This document shows positions 8,360-17,659 of a DNA stretch of 64,000 bases, piece by piece (within the stretch, counting starts at the first letter, position 1; each line of letters starts with the position of its first letter). Source of the stretch: an uncultured Clostridia bacterium (lineage in GTDB: Bacteria; Bacillota; Clostridia; Christensenellales; Aristaeellaceae). The DNA lies in assembly GCA_934667105.1 (NCBI GenBank), contig CAKULG010000010.1, positions 51,274 to 115,273 of the forward strand, written 5' to 3'. The translations under genes were made by a program, and so were the position numbers. Below the pieces are notes generated by a model. It had not been told where the DNA came from, made no database searches, and saw only the letters and a program-made list of their open reading frames with translations.

Positions 8360-9661
8360 ATGTCCAAAACCGCGAAAACCCGTAAGCCCATGAGCGCCCG
8401 CAGCAAGGGGCTGATCGCCCTGATTCTGCTGGCGGCCCTGACTGTGTTCGTTTCCTGCATTTCCATCGGCGGCATGAAGCTGGACGGCGAGGGCGTGAAC
8501 ATCCTGCTGCCCTGGGTGCCCGTGAGCAGCGAAAGTTGGCCCGCTTCCCTGCCCCTGTCCCGGGCGCTGGGCGGCGGCTCCTATGTGGAATACACGGCGG
8601 CTCTGCCCGAGGGCAGCGAAAAGGATCTGGCCGCCGCCACCCAGGCCGCGGCGGATATTATCAAGGAGCGCCTGCAGAATAAGGGCGTGACCGACGCTTC
8701 CGTAAAGGCGGCGGACGGCGCGATTCGCGTGGAACTGCCCGATCTGAGCGCGGACGTGCTGGAAAACGTGCTGGCGCTCATCAGCGCTCCCGGCCAGATT
8801 GAATTCCGCACCCCCGACGGCGAAACCTTTATGACCGGCGCGGATGTGAAAAGCGCGATCGCGGGCTATGCCAATCAGACAACAGTTGTATTGAGTATTA
8901 TTACCACAGAAGAAGGCAAGCAGAAGCTGGCCGACGCCACCACCGCCAATGTCGGCAGCCAGATCGGCGTTTTCCGGGACGGCACGCGGTTATTTTCTCC
9001 CGGTGTGGGCCAGGCCTTTACCACGGGCGAAATTTCCGTGCCCCTGGGCCTGAGCCTGAGCGATACGGTGAACGTGGCGCTGCAAATCAATTCCGGCGCG
9101 ATGGACGTGACCCTGACCCAGGCGGAAACGGGCGCGCTAAATGAAAACGGCCGCCAGGGCGTCAAAATTGCCCTGATTGTTGTGGCCGTCGCGCTGGCGC
9201 TGGCGCTGATTTATCTGCTGGCGGAGGGCCGCCTCACCGGCCTTTCCGGCATGTGGGCCGTCTGGTGCGGCGTTATCATTGAAATGTTCTTCTTTGCCAC
9301 CCTGGTGCGCGCCACCCTCACGGTGGGCTGCCTGATCGCGCTGGTGATCGGCCTGCTGCTGGCGATTTACACCGCCGTTGTGCGCGCCCGGATGATCAGC
9401 CGCGAAACTGCCAAGGGCGCCGCCGCCAAATCCGCCGTGAAGACGGGCTGCCGCGCCGCGGCCAAGCTAGTCTGGCTGGCCCACGGCGGGCTGCTGGTGA
9501 TCGCGCTGCTGCTGATGCTGATCCCCGGCGCGAAGATTTTCGGCTACACCCTTTCTGCCGGCGTGGTGGCCAGCGCTGTGGCCGCGCCGCTGATGCGCCT
9601 GTTCCAGGTTTGCTTCCTGGCTATTTCTCAGAAGCCTGCCCTGTTTGGCAAGGCGAAGTAA
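8360..9661 (+). CDS. Divergent SecD-like membrane protein
   Basis: A 433-residue protein with the SecD plan: one N-terminal membrane segment (about 24-44), an extracellular region (about 50-265) with P1-type sequence (IEFRTPDGETFMTGADVKSA) and FTTGEI followed by LQINSGAM, then about five membrane segments (272-420). The usual VGPSLG and GMAVDANVLIFERI motifs are not recognisable; the second region reads VGCLIALVIGLLLAIYTA. The membrane acidic residue linked to the proton-motive function of SecD therefore appears to be missing. No secF follows. It could be an accessory SecD paralogue or a degenerate copy, possibly with another role. It has its own promoter and terminator. Confidence 0.7.
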   Translation: MSKTAKTRKPMSARSKGLIALILLAALTVFVSCISIGGMKLDGEGVNILLPWVPVSSESWPASLPLSRALGGGSYVEYTAALPEGSEKDLAAATQAAADIIKERLQNKGVTDASVKAADGAIRVELPDLSADVLENVLALISAPGQIEFRTPDGETFMTGADVKSAIAGYANQTTVVLSIITTEEGKQKLADATTANVGSQIGVFRDGTRLFSPGVGQAFTTGEISVPLGLSLSDTVNVALQINSGAMDVTLTQAETGALNENGRQGVKIALIVVAVALALALIYLLAEGRLTGLSGMWAVWCGVIIEMFFFATLVRATLTVGCLIALVIGLLLAIYTAVVRARMISRETAKGAAAKSAVKTGCRAAAKLVWLAHGGLLVIALLLMLIPGAKIFGYTLSAGVVASAVAAPLMRLFQVCFLAISQKPALFGKAK

Positions 9662-9673
9662 TTTCGCATTCAG

Positions 9674-9702
9674 GGGCGCCGTTTTTTCGGCGCCCTCTTT
9701 TT
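9674..9702 (+). terminator. Rho-independent terminator of the SecD-like gene
   Basis: Perfect 8-bp stem GGGCGCCG/CGGCGCCC around TTTTTT, followed by TCTTTTT. It sits 12 bases after the stop codon. Confidence 0.9.
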
Positions 9703-9734
9703 ACATTTTTTCTTCTTATTTCGGAGGCGCGCGT

Positions 9735-12044
9735 ATGCAGAGAATCGGGCTTCGGCCGGGGGAAAAATCGCCCCAGGGGGAATGGGGGCTGCCGCCCTTT
9801 ATGGAGGCGCTGCTGCTTTCCCGGGGCGTGCGCACGGCGGAGGAGGCCCGAGCCTTTCTGCATCCGGGGCGGGAGCAGCTGCTGCCCCCGCTTTTGCTGC
9901 CGGGAATCGCGCAGGCGGCGGAAATTCTGCGGGCGGCCCGGGCGGCAGGCAAGCGCGTGGCGGTGTACGGGGATTACGATGTGGACGGGGTGTGCGCCAC
10001 GGCGCTGCTTACCGACGCGCTGGAGCGGCTGGGCCTGGAGGCGGTTCCCTATATCCCCGACCGGCACCGGGAGGGCTACGGCCTGAATGTGCCCGCCGTT
10101 CTGGCCCTGGCCCGGGATCACCAGGTGCTGGTGACGGTGGATTGCGGCATTACCAGCATTCAGGAAACGGAAACGGCCCAGGCGGCGGGCATGCAGGTGA
10201 TTATCACCGATCACCATCAGCCGGGCGCTGCGCTGCCCCCGGCGGACGCGCTGGTTTCCCCGCTGCTGGGGGGCTATCCCTTCCCCTTCCTGTGCGGGGC
10301 GGGGGTGGCCTGGAAGCTGGCGATGGCGCTGCTTGGGGAGGAGGGCTTCCGCTATATCGATCTGGCGGCGCTGGCCACGGTGGCGGATATGGTGTCCCTT
10401 CGAGGGGAGAATCGGGCCATCGCGGCCCTGGGTCTTCCCCTGCTGGCCCGGACGGAGCGGCCCGGCCTGCGGGCGCTGCTGCGCCTGGCGGGGGTGGGAG
10501 ATACTGTCAGCAGCGAGCAGGCGGGCTTTCAATTGGCCCCCCGCATTAACGCCTGCGGGCGCATGGAATCCGCCCGGACGGCGCTGGAGCTGCTGCGCAC
10601 CCGCAGCGTGGCCCGGGGCGAGGAACTGGCGCTTAAAATGGACGCGCTGAACCAGGAACGCAAAAAGCAGGAGGCCCGGGTGATCGCCGAGGCGGAGCTT
10701 CAGGCCGGAACCGTGGATTTCGCGGAAACAAGCGCCCTGGTGGTGGCGGGGGAGGATTGGAACAGCGGCGTGGTGGGCCTGGCGGCGGGGCGCATCGCGG
10801 AGGAATACGCCTGCCCCACGGTGGCCCTTGCCCGAGACGGAGAAAATTATGTGGGCAGCGCCCGCAGCGCGGGGGATGTGGATATTCACGCCGCCCTTTC
10901 CCAATGCGCCGATTTGTTTTCCCGCTTCGGCGGGCATAAGCAGGCGGCGGGGCTGACCATGGCGGCGGAGCGCCTGCCCGAGCTGCGGCGGCGGCTTTCC
11001 CAGGCCGTCCGGGCCCAGACGGGGGGCAAACCCCTGGTGAACCGGGTGCTTTGCGATGGGGAGCTTCCCCTCTCGGCGGTAACGCCCGAAACGGTGCGCA
11101 TGCTTTCGCAATTGCAGCCATGCGGGATGGATAATCCCGCCCCCTGCTTTTTATGCCAGGGGGTGGAGGCCCTTTCCCTGCGGGCGGTGGGCGCGGAGGG
11201 GCGGCATCTGAAGGCCGCCCTCAGCCAGGACGGCGCGCTGCGGGACGGCATTTTCTTTGGCGGCGGGGCCTGGGCGGGCGCGCCGGGGGGCGGCAGGCTG
11301 CGCCTGGCCATGACCCCGGTGCTCAACGAATTTCGCGGACGAATCAGCGCGGAATGCATGATTCTCGCCATGGAGCTGCAGCCCGAAACGCTGGAGCCGG
11401 ACGAGGCCCGGGAGGCCCTTTCCCTGCTGGCCGATCCCCGGGGGGAGGAGGCCGCGCGGCCCCTTGCCTGGGAAGCGCTGGAGGATTTCGCGCCCGGGGC
11501 GCTGCTTTTGTGCCGCTGCCGGGAAACCGCCCTTTCCCTGGCCGCGCGATACCCGGAGGCGGAATTCTGCCTGGAAAAAACGGTGGATTCCCGGGGGCGA
11601 ACGGAGATTTTGCTCTACGGCACGGCCGCGGGCACTTGCGCGCGCTTCCGGCATGTGATATTATGCGACGGTGATACCGGCGAGGCTGCGGCCTATCGCC
11701 GGGCCTGCCCCGGGGCGGAGGTTTACGCCCTGCCCCCGTCGGCGGCGCTTTCGCGGCTGCTGAAGGCGGCGTATCTGGGCCGGGAGCAGCTGCGGAATTG
11801 CTATCGCAGTCTGCGGGCGGGCCTGCCCCGGGATCTGGAGGATTTTGCGGAGGCGGGCGGCTTATCCACGGCCCAGGCCGCCTTCGCGCTGACGGTGCTT
11901 TCGCAGATACAGCTGATAGACTATTGCCCCGCGCCCTTTTCGGCGCGGCTGCTGCCCATGAAAAAGGGAGGGCCCGAGGGCAGCGGCCTGTTCCGGGCGG
12001 CGGCGCGGGCATGGGAGGAAAAAGATGGCATATTCGGCTTATGA
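9735..12044 (+). CDS. recJ: Single-stranded-DNA exonuclease RecJ
   Basis: A 769-residue DHH/DHHA1 family 5'-3' exonuclease acting in recombination and mismatch or base-excision repair. Metal-binding motifs are all present: YGDYDVDGVCA (near residue 77), VDCGIT, ITDHHQPG and LATVADMV. The DHHA1 region carries FGGHKQAAGLT. A long C-terminal extension of about 200 residues contains the OB fold and the extra Firmicute RecJ domain. ATG at 9735 is preferred because GGAGG lies just upstream. The 3' end overlaps rel by 20 bases, so translation of the two is probably coupled. Confidence 0.93.
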   Translation: MQRIGLRPGEKSPQGEWGLPPFMEALLLSRGVRTAEEARAFLHPGREQLLPPLLLPGIAQAAEILRAARAAGKRVAVYGDYDVDGVCATALLTDALERLGLEAVPYIPDRHREGYGLNVPAVLALARDHQVLVTVDCGITSIQETETAQAAGMQVIITDHHQPGAALPPADALVSPLLGGYPFPFLCGAGVAWKLAMALLGEEGFRYIDLAALATVADMVSLRGENRAIAALGLPLLARTERPGLRALLRLAGVGDTVSSEQAGFQLAPRINACGRMESARTALELLRTRSVARGEELALKMDALNQERKKQEARVIAEAELQAGTVDFAETSALVVAGEDWNSGVVGLAAGRIAEEYACPTVALARDGENYVGSARSAGDVDIHAALSQCADLFSRFGGHKQAAGLTMAAERLPELRRRLSQAVRAQTGGKPLVNRVLCDGELPLSAVTPETVRMLSQLQPCGMDNPAPCFLCQGVEALSLRAVGAEGRHLKAALSQDGALRDGIFFGGGAWAGAPGGGRLRLAMTPVLNEFRGRISAECMILAMELQPETLEPDEAREALSLLADPRGEEAARPLAWEALEDFAPGALLLCRCRETALSLAARYPEAEFCLEKTVDSRGRTEILLYGTAAGTCARFRHVILCDGDTGEAAAYRRACPGAEVYALPPSAALSRLLKAAYLGREQLRNCYRSLRAGLPRDLEDFAEAGGLSTAQAAFALTVLSQIQLIDYCPAPFSARLLPMKKGGPEGSGLFRAAARAWEEKDGIFGL

Positions 12045-14217
12045 ATGCTTGACGCTGGAGCAGATGCTGGATCGGGTGAAAAAATCCGATCCGGAGGGGA
12101 AGGGCTGCGCCCTGATTGAGCGGGCGTACCATTTCGCGGAAAAGGCCCACGCGGGGCAGAAGCGCAAAAGCGGCGAGCCGTATATCGTGCATCCCATGTA
12201 TGTGGCCAGCATTATCACCGAGCTGATGATCGATCCGCCCACCATCGCGGCCTGCCTGCTCCACGACACGGTGGAGGATTGCGAGCAGGTGACGCTGCAG
12301 GAAATCAGCAACGAATTCGGGGAAGAGGTGGCCCGGCTGGTGGACGGCGTGACCAAGCTGAGCAAGCTGGATTTCGCCGACCGGGAGGAGCAGCAGGCGG
12401 AATCGCTGCGCAAGATGATTCTGGCCATGAGCAAGGATATCCGCGTGGTGCTGATTAAGCTGGCCGACCGGCTGCACAATATGCGCACCCTGCGCTTTCA
12501 GCCCGTGGACAGGCAGGTGGCCATCGCCCATGAGACGCTGGATATTTACGCCCCTCTGGCCCACCGGCTGGGCGTGTACGCCATCAAGCAGGAATTGGAG
12601 GATCTGGCCCTGCGCTATATCGACCCCGAGGGCTATCAGGATGTGGCCCGGAAGGTGGGCATGAAGCGGGCGGAGCGGGAAGAGAATATCAAGCTGGTTA
12701 TCAGCGAATTATCCCAGAAGCTGGACGAGGCGGGGCTGCATTACGAAATCGATGGCCGGCCCAAGCATCTTTATTCCATCTATCGCAAGATGGTGATTCA
12801 GAATAAGCCCTTCGATCAGATTTACGATCTCATCGCCATCCGCGTGATCGTGGATACCGTTCCGGAATGCTACACCGTGCTGGGCATCGCCCACACGCTG
12901 TGGAACCAGATTCCCGGCCGCTTCAAGGATTACATTTCCGTGCCCAAGGCCAATATGTATCAATCCCTCCACACCACGGTGGTGGGCGGGCGGCGCATTC
13001 CCTTTCCCTTTGAAATTCAGATCCGCACCTGGGAAATGCACCGGGTGGCCGAATTCGGCATCGCGGCCCACTGGAATTATAAAGAGGGCGGCGCGAAGGA
13101 CGGCAACCTGGATCACAAGCTGTATTGGCTGCGCCAGATTCTGGATTGGCAATCCGAAACCCGGGACAGCCATGAATTCATCGACAGCCTGAAAACCGAT
13201 CTGTTTTCGGAGGAAGTGTTCCTCTTCACCCCCAAGGGCGATATTATTTCCATGCAGCGGGGGGCCACGCCTCTGGATTTCGCCTATCGCATTCATTCCC
13301 AGGTGGGCAATTCCTGCGTGGGGGCCAAGGTGAACGGCAAAATGGTGCCCCTGGACACCCAGCTTTCCACCGGCGACCGGGTGGAGGTGATGACCTCCTC
13401 CGCCTCCAAGGGCCCCAGCATGGATTGGCTCAAAATCGTGAAGACCCAGCAGGCCAAGGCGAAGATCCGCCAGTTTTTCAAGCGCGAGCTGCGGGGCGAA
13501 AACGTGCAGAAGGGCCGCGATATGCTGGAGCACGAGGCCAAGCGCCGGGGCGTGCGGCTGGGGGATTACACCAAGCCGGAATATTACGAGCCGCTGCTGA
13601 AAAAATATATGTTTCAGGAATTGGAGGATCTCTACGGCGCGGTGGGCTATGGCGGCGCGGCGGCGGTGTATGTGCTTTCCCGGCTGATGGATGAAAAGCA
13701 AAAGCAGGCGGCGGCCGCCGTCCCCAAAATTCCCATCCTGCCCGAAACGCCCCCGTCCCCGCCCAAGGGCAAGCCTACCCACGGCATCTATGTGCACGGG
13801 GAAGCGGGCATGCTGGTGCGCTTCGCCAAATGCTGCAACCCCGTGCCCGGGGACGATATCGTGGGCTATATTACCCGGGGCCGGGGCGTGACGGTGCACA
13901 AGGCGGATTGTGTGAACGCCCTGCACACCGAGCCCGAGCGCGTGGTGCCCGTTTCCTGGGCGGAGGAGGACGCGGGCGCGTTCAACGCCACCATCCAGAT
14001 CATCTGCTACGATCATTCCGCCCTGCTGGGCGAGCTGACCGCCTTTATTGACGAGCAGGGCCTGCCCATCACCGCCATTTCTGTGAAGCTGAATAAAAAT
14101 AAAACCTGCAACATCACCGTGTCGCTGCAGGTGCGCAGCCGCGAACAGATCGACGGCGTGATTCGCAAGCTGCAAAAGCGCTCCGATGTGATCGAGGCGT
14201 ATCGAAGCGTGAACTAA
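12025..14217 (+). CDS. rel: Bifunctional (p)ppGpp synthetase/hydrolase
   Basis: A 730-residue Rel/SpoT protein that makes and degrades (p)ppGpp in the stringent response. Domains in order: HD hydrolase (KRKSGEPYIVHP and intact LLHDTVED), synthetase (RPKHLYSIYRKM, YQSLHTTVVG), TGS (about 395-455, FTPKGDIISM), the helical and zinc-finger-like region (KCCNPVPGD) and ACT (about 650-730). The synthetase carries RFKDYI, the RxKD form typical of bifunctional enzymes rather than the ExDD form of synthetase-only RelA. GGGAGG precedes the ATG. The start overlaps recJ by 20 bases. Confidence 0.95.
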   Translation: MAYSAYECLTLEQMLDRVKKSDPEGKGCALIERAYHFAEKAHAGQKRKSGEPYIVHPMYVASIITELMIDPPTIAACLLHDTVEDCEQVTLQEISNEFGEEVARLVDGVTKLSKLDFADREEQQAESLRKMILAMSKDIRVVLIKLADRLHNMRTLRFQPVDRQVAIAHETLDIYAPLAHRLGVYAIKQELEDLALRYIDPEGYQDVARKVGMKRAEREENIKLVISELSQKLDEAGLHYEIDGRPKHLYSIYRKMVIQNKPFDQIYDLIAIRVIVDTVPECYTVLGIAHTLWNQIPGRFKDYISVPKANMYQSLHTTVVGGRRIPFPFEIQIRTWEMHRVAEFGIAAHWNYKEGGAKDGNLDHKLYWLRQILDWQSETRDSHEFIDSLKTDLFSEEVFLFTPKGDIISMQRGATPLDFAYRIHSQVGNSCVGAKVNGKMVPLDTQLSTGDRVEVMTSSASKGPSMDWLKIVKTQQAKAKIRQFFKRELRGENVQKGRDMLEHEAKRRGVRLGDYTKPEYYEPLLKKYMFQELEDLYGAVGYGGAAAVYVLSRLMDEKQKQAAAAVPKIPILPETPPSPPKGKPTHGIYVHGEAGMLVRFAKCCNPVPGDDIVGYITRGRGVTVHKADCVNALHTEPERVVPVSWAEEDAGAFNATIQIICYDHSALLGELTAFIDEQGLPITAISVKLNKNKTCNITVSLQVRSREQIDGVIRKLQKRSDVIEAYRSVN

Positions 14218-14309
14218 TCGTGTGATTTGTAAATCTTGCCCCCAAAAAGCAGGATTTTCGCGCCTGCTTCTCGAATAAATATAAGTTATTTTTTTCAATG
14301 GAGGACGCT

Positions 14310-15791
14310 ATGCAGCCGCCGCAAGGCCCTTACGATCCCAATGCTTATCCCCCCGCCGCGCCCCAATGGACGCAGATGCCGCCCCCCTATCAGGGCGGAA
14401 ACGGCGCGGGGCAAACGCCGCCGCCCGGTCAATTGCCGCCTCCGGCGCAAATCGCTCCCCCGTATCAGCAGCCCGCGGGCTACGCCCCGGAGGGCGCGCC
14501 CGGGCAGGGAAACGGCCAAATGCCGCCCCCGCCCCGGCAGGTGGTGCAGCCCCATCCCCAGGGCGCGTATAAAACGCCCAAGACGGGCCTGCCCCGGGCG
14601 AAAAAAAGCCCCCGGAAGGGCGGCTATATCGCGCTGATTTTGCTGGCGGTGGGCTTCGCCGCCTTCGCGGTGCTGCGCATGCTGGCCCCCGGCCAGGTGG
14701 CCTACGGCTATGTGGAATCCGGCGCGCTCAGCGCCCGCTATACGGGCGACGCAGTGGTGGTGCGCAGCGAAACGGTGTACACCCAGGAGGGCGTATCCCA
14801 GATCGATTACAGCGTGGACGAAGGCGCGCTGGTGCAGCGGGGCAAGGCGGTGGCCACGGTGTATTCCTCCGGCTTCAGCGCCAAGGAATGGACCACGCTG
14901 AATAACTACCGCAGCCAGATTAAGGAATACCATAAAAGCCTTATCGCCTCCGCCGCGGGGGATACCAAGCTGATTTCCCTGATGAGCCGGGTGAAGGAGC
15001 GGGCGCTGGAGGCGCAGAAGCTGGTGCAGGGCGCCCAGGGCAGCATGACCGAGCAGGAAACGCTGCTGACCGCCGCCATGCAGGATCGCCAGATCTATCT
15101 GAAGCAGAAATACCCCGACGATCAGAAGCTCACCCGCCTTTACGACGATGAAAACACCCAGCTTCAGCGCATTTCCTCCTGGACGAAGCAATACGCCGTC
15201 ACCACCGACGGCCTGGTCAGCTTTTACACCGACGGCTTTGAAACCGCGCTGAATATGACCACCTACGCCGATTACTCCCCGGCCCAGGTGCGCGCCATGT
15301 ATAACGGCGCGATTCCCGATACGGGGGAAAAGGCTTCCCGCAACACGGTATCCATTTACCGGGTGGTGCGGGAGGAGCCCTGGGCGGTGCTGATGCTCTG
15401 CAATGAAAAGGATTGGACGCCCGTGACGGGCCGCGCCTATAAGCTGCTGATCGAATCCTTCGACAACACCATTGTGGACGCGGTGGTGGATTCCTTCACC
15501 CTGTCTGGCGGCGAATTGCTGGTGCGGCTGCGGATCGATAACCCCGCCGCGCTGCAAAACGTGCTGTATATCCGCTCCTGCCAGGTGCAGCTGGGCGAAA
15601 GCGTGAACAGCCTGAAGGTGCCCAGCCGGGCCGTCTATATGCGCGACGGCCGCAAGGGCGTGGTTATCAGCACGGAATACGGCGAATACTGGACGGGGGT
15701 GGAGGTTATTTCCGACGACGGCCAATCCGCCTTCATCATTCCGGAAAATTCCGGCGTGCTGTACGAGGGCGTGCGGGTTCGCCTTTTCTAA
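14310..15791 (+). CDS. HlyD-like membrane-fusion protein of the division cluster
   Basis: A 493-residue protein with three parts: a Pro/Gln/Tyr-rich cytoplasmic tail (residues about 1-95), one membrane segment (about 107-127, YIALILLAVGFAAFAV) and an extracellular part with a HlyD/lipoyl-like half-motif (GALVQRGKAVATVYSSGF), a helical hairpin and a final beta domain. Related proteins precede yggS and sepF in many Clostridia, hence the link to the division cluster. The function is not known, and no ABC partner is nearby. ATG at 14310 follows GGAGG by five bases; an ATG at 14298 lacks a ribosome site. A weak hairpin AGCAGG/CCTGCT lies in the 92-base gap after rel. Confidence 0.75.
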   Translation: MQPPQGPYDPNAYPPAAPQWTQMPPPYQGGNGAGQTPPPGQLPPPAQIAPPYQQPAGYAPEGAPGQGNGQMPPPPRQVVQPHPQGAYKTPKTGLPRAKKSPRKGGYIALILLAVGFAAFAVLRMLAPGQVAYGYVESGALSARYTGDAVVVRSETVYTQEGVSQIDYSVDEGALVQRGKAVATVYSSGFSAKEWTTLNNYRSQIKEYHKSLIASAAGDTKLISLMSRVKERALEAQKLVQGAQGSMTEQETLLTAAMQDRQIYLKQKYPDDQKLTRLYDDENTQLQRISSWTKQYAVTTDGLVSFYTDGFETALNMTTYADYSPAQVRAMYNGAIPDTGEKASRNTVSIYRVVREEPWAVLMLCNEKDWTPVTGRAYKLLIESFDNTIVDAVVDSFTLSGGELLVRLRIDNPAALQNVLYIRSCQVQLGESVNSLKVPSRAVYMRDGRKGVVISTEYGEYWTGVEVISDDGQSAFIIPENSGVLYEGVRVRLF

Positions 15792-15809
15792 AAGGGGGAA
15801 GGACAGGCC

Positions 15810-16475
15810 ATGCTGGAGGAAAGAATTGCGGAAATCAGGCGGGTGCTGGCCCGGGAAAGCGCCCCCTGGGGCAGAAGCCCCCGGCTCATCGCGGTGACAA
15901 AATACGCCTCGGCGGAGCAGATTCTGCCCCTTTCCGCCCTGGGCGTGACGGATATCGGCGAAAACCGGGTGCAGGCGCTGCGGGAAAAGCTGCCCGCCCT
16001 GGAGGGAAAATTTTCAATCCATCTCATTGGACGGTTGCAAAGCAATAAGGTTAAATATATAATAAAAGATGTGTGTATGATTCACTCCCTGGATCATATG
16101 GCCCTGGCCCAGGAAATTGACCGCCAGGCCCAGAAGGCGGGCCTGCGTATGTCGGTGCTGATTCAGGTGAACGTGGCGCGGGAGCCGCAGAAGGGCGGCG
16201 TGACGGAGGAGGAACTACTCCCTTTCGTTCGGGCCTGCGCCAAGCTGCCCGGCCTTCAGGCGCGGGGGCTTATGGCGATCATGCCCAAGGACGCGCCCCG
16301 GGATACCTTGGAGGCCCTGTTCCAAAGGATGCGCGCGCTGCTGGATCAGTGCGCGGCGGAGGCCGTCGCCGATACGGAAATGACCGAGCTTTCCATGGGC
16401 ATGTCCCAGGATTATGATCTGGCCGCGCGGGCGGGCGCCACCATGGTGCGCGTGGGCTCCGCGATATTTCGATAA
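15810..16475 (+). CDS. yggS: YggS family PLP homeostasis protein
   Basis: A 221-residue single-domain alanine-racemase-fold protein (YggS/YlmE/PROSC). The PLP lysine is Lys31 in RLIAVTKYAS. Other family segments are DIGENRVQ, HLIGRLQSNK and LSMGMSQDYDLA near the C-terminus. The family carries PLP and affects vitamin B6 and amino-acid balance but has no settled enzymatic reaction. It lies between the HlyD-like gene and sepF, as ylmE does in the Bacillus ylm cluster. Confidence 0.93.
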   Translation: MLEERIAEIRRVLARESAPWGRSPRLIAVTKYASAEQILPLSALGVTDIGENRVQALREKLPALEGKFSIHLIGRLQSNKVKYIIKDVCMIHSLDHMALAQEIDRQAQKAGLRMSVLIQVNVAREPQKGGVTEEELLPFVRACAKLPGLQARGLMAIMPKDAPRDTLEALFQRMRALLDQCAAEAVADTEMTELSMGMSQDYDLAARAGATMVRVGSAIFR

Positions 16476-16493
16476 ATCAGGAGGAGCAACAGG

Positions 16494-17519
16494 ATGGGAA
16501 ACGGCATGTTCTTTGAAAATATGAAGCGAAAGGTGCAGGCGCTGTATAATAATTTCTTCTATGAGGCTCAGGAAGCGCCCGCCCCCCGGCAGGAGGAAAG
16601 CTATCCCCCCGAAAGCGCCGCCCCCCAGCCCGTCTATCAGCAGGCGCAGCCCGGCTACGCTCCCTATCAGCAGGGGGCCTATCAGCAGCCGCAGAATTAT
16701 CCGCCCCAGCAGGCCGCTTATCAGCAGCAGCCCCAGGCGGAGTATCAGCCCGCCTATCAGCAGCCCCAGGCCGCCGCGCCCCAGCGCAACCGCCGGGCGC
16801 AGCATCATGCCGGGCAGGAAAATAACGTGGTGGATTTCGGCGCGTATCAGCAGCAAAGCGCCGCCTATCAGCAGCCGCAGAATTATCCGCCCCAGCAGGC
16901 GAATTACGCCCCGCAGCAGGCGGCTCAGCAGCCCTCCCAGGCTTTCCAGCCCGAGCAGCCCCAGCAAGGGGCGGGGGCGCAGAACGCCCGCATCATTAAC
17001 GCCCGGGGCATGGGCGATTGCCGCAGCGCCATCACGCTTCTGCGCAACGGCGACGCGGTGCTTATTGTGCTGGAAAATATCACCGATCCCGCCGAAATGC
17101 GGCGGCTGGTGGATACCCTCAGCGGCGCGTGCTATTCCCTCACCGCCACCATCACCAAGGTATCCCGCTACGGGGTCTATCTGCTGGCCCCCCAGGCCAT
17201 GGCGGTGTACGCCGATCAGATCACCAATCAGATGAACGGCGCCCCCGGCCGCGCCCGGACGTATCAGCCCGGGGCCCGGGCCTATCAGCCTCAGCAGGGC
17301 TATCAGTCCCAGGGCGCTTATCAGCAGCCCCAGGCGGCCCAGCCCGCCTATCAGCAGCCTCAGCAGGGCGGCTTCACTCAGCGCGCCGCCGCCCCCGAGG
17401 AAAGCGCCCAGCCCTTCTATTCCCGCACTGCGCCACAGGCAGCCCCTGCCCCCGCCTTCTCCGCCCAGCCCGCCGCCTCCGGCTATACGCCGGATGAATA
17501 CGTGGCCGTGGATCAATAA
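16494..17519 (+). CDS. sepF: Cell division protein SepF with long YQQP-rich arms
   Basis: SepF anchors and bundles FtsZ at the membrane. The start MGNGMFFENMKRKVQALYNNFF is a plausible membrane-binding amphipathic helix. The SepF core is at residues about 163-238 (ARIINARGMGDCRSAITLL, LENITDPAEMRRLVD, VSRYGVYLLAP). At 341 residues it is about twice the usual length because low-complexity Tyr/Gln/Pro/Ala repeats (YQQP, NYPPQQ) fill residues about 25-160 and 245-330. A perfect 38-bp direct repeat (16677-16714 and 16863-16900) lies within the first arm. AGGAGGAG precedes the ATG. Confidence 0.92.
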   Translation: MGNGMFFENMKRKVQALYNNFFYEAQEAPAPRQEESYPPESAAPQPVYQQAQPGYAPYQQGAYQQPQNYPPQQAAYQQQPQAEYQPAYQQPQAAAPQRNRRAQHHAGQENNVVDFGAYQQQSAAYQQPQNYPPQQANYAPQQAAQQPSQAFQPEQPQQGAGAQNARIINARGMGDCRSAITLLRNGDAVLIVLENITDPAEMRRLVDTLSGACYSLTATITKVSRYGVYLLAPQAMAVYADQITNQMNGAPGRARTYQPGARAYQPQQGYQSQGAYQQPQAAQPAYQQPQQGGFTQRAAAPEESAQPFYSRTAPQAAPAPAFSAQPAASGYTPDEYVAVDQ

Positions 17520-17522
17520 AAG

Positions 17523-17547
17523 GGGAGCCGCGGGAAAAACGGCTCCC
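17523..17547 (+). terminator. Hairpin after sepF
   Basis: 8-bp stem GGGAGCCG/CGGCTCCC around CGGGAAAAA, three bases after the sepF stop. No T-run follows, so it may be an attenuating or RNA-stabilising hairpin rather than a full terminator. Nothing else is seen in the 140-base gap before yggT. Confidence 0.45.
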
Positions 17548-17659
17548 GCAACAAGAACGGAAGGGCCGTTTGCCCGGGCCGTCGGCGCTGCGCTCTGAAA
17601 TTCTCGCTTTTCCGGCGCGCCGCGCCGCCAGCGCGGGGCGCATTTGAAAGGAGCTTACT

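Noticed and set aside
16600..17420. Tandem TATCAGCAGCC-type repeats as a separate repeat element
   Set aside because: They are in frame and encode the YQQP arms of SepF, so they are coding low-complexity sequence.
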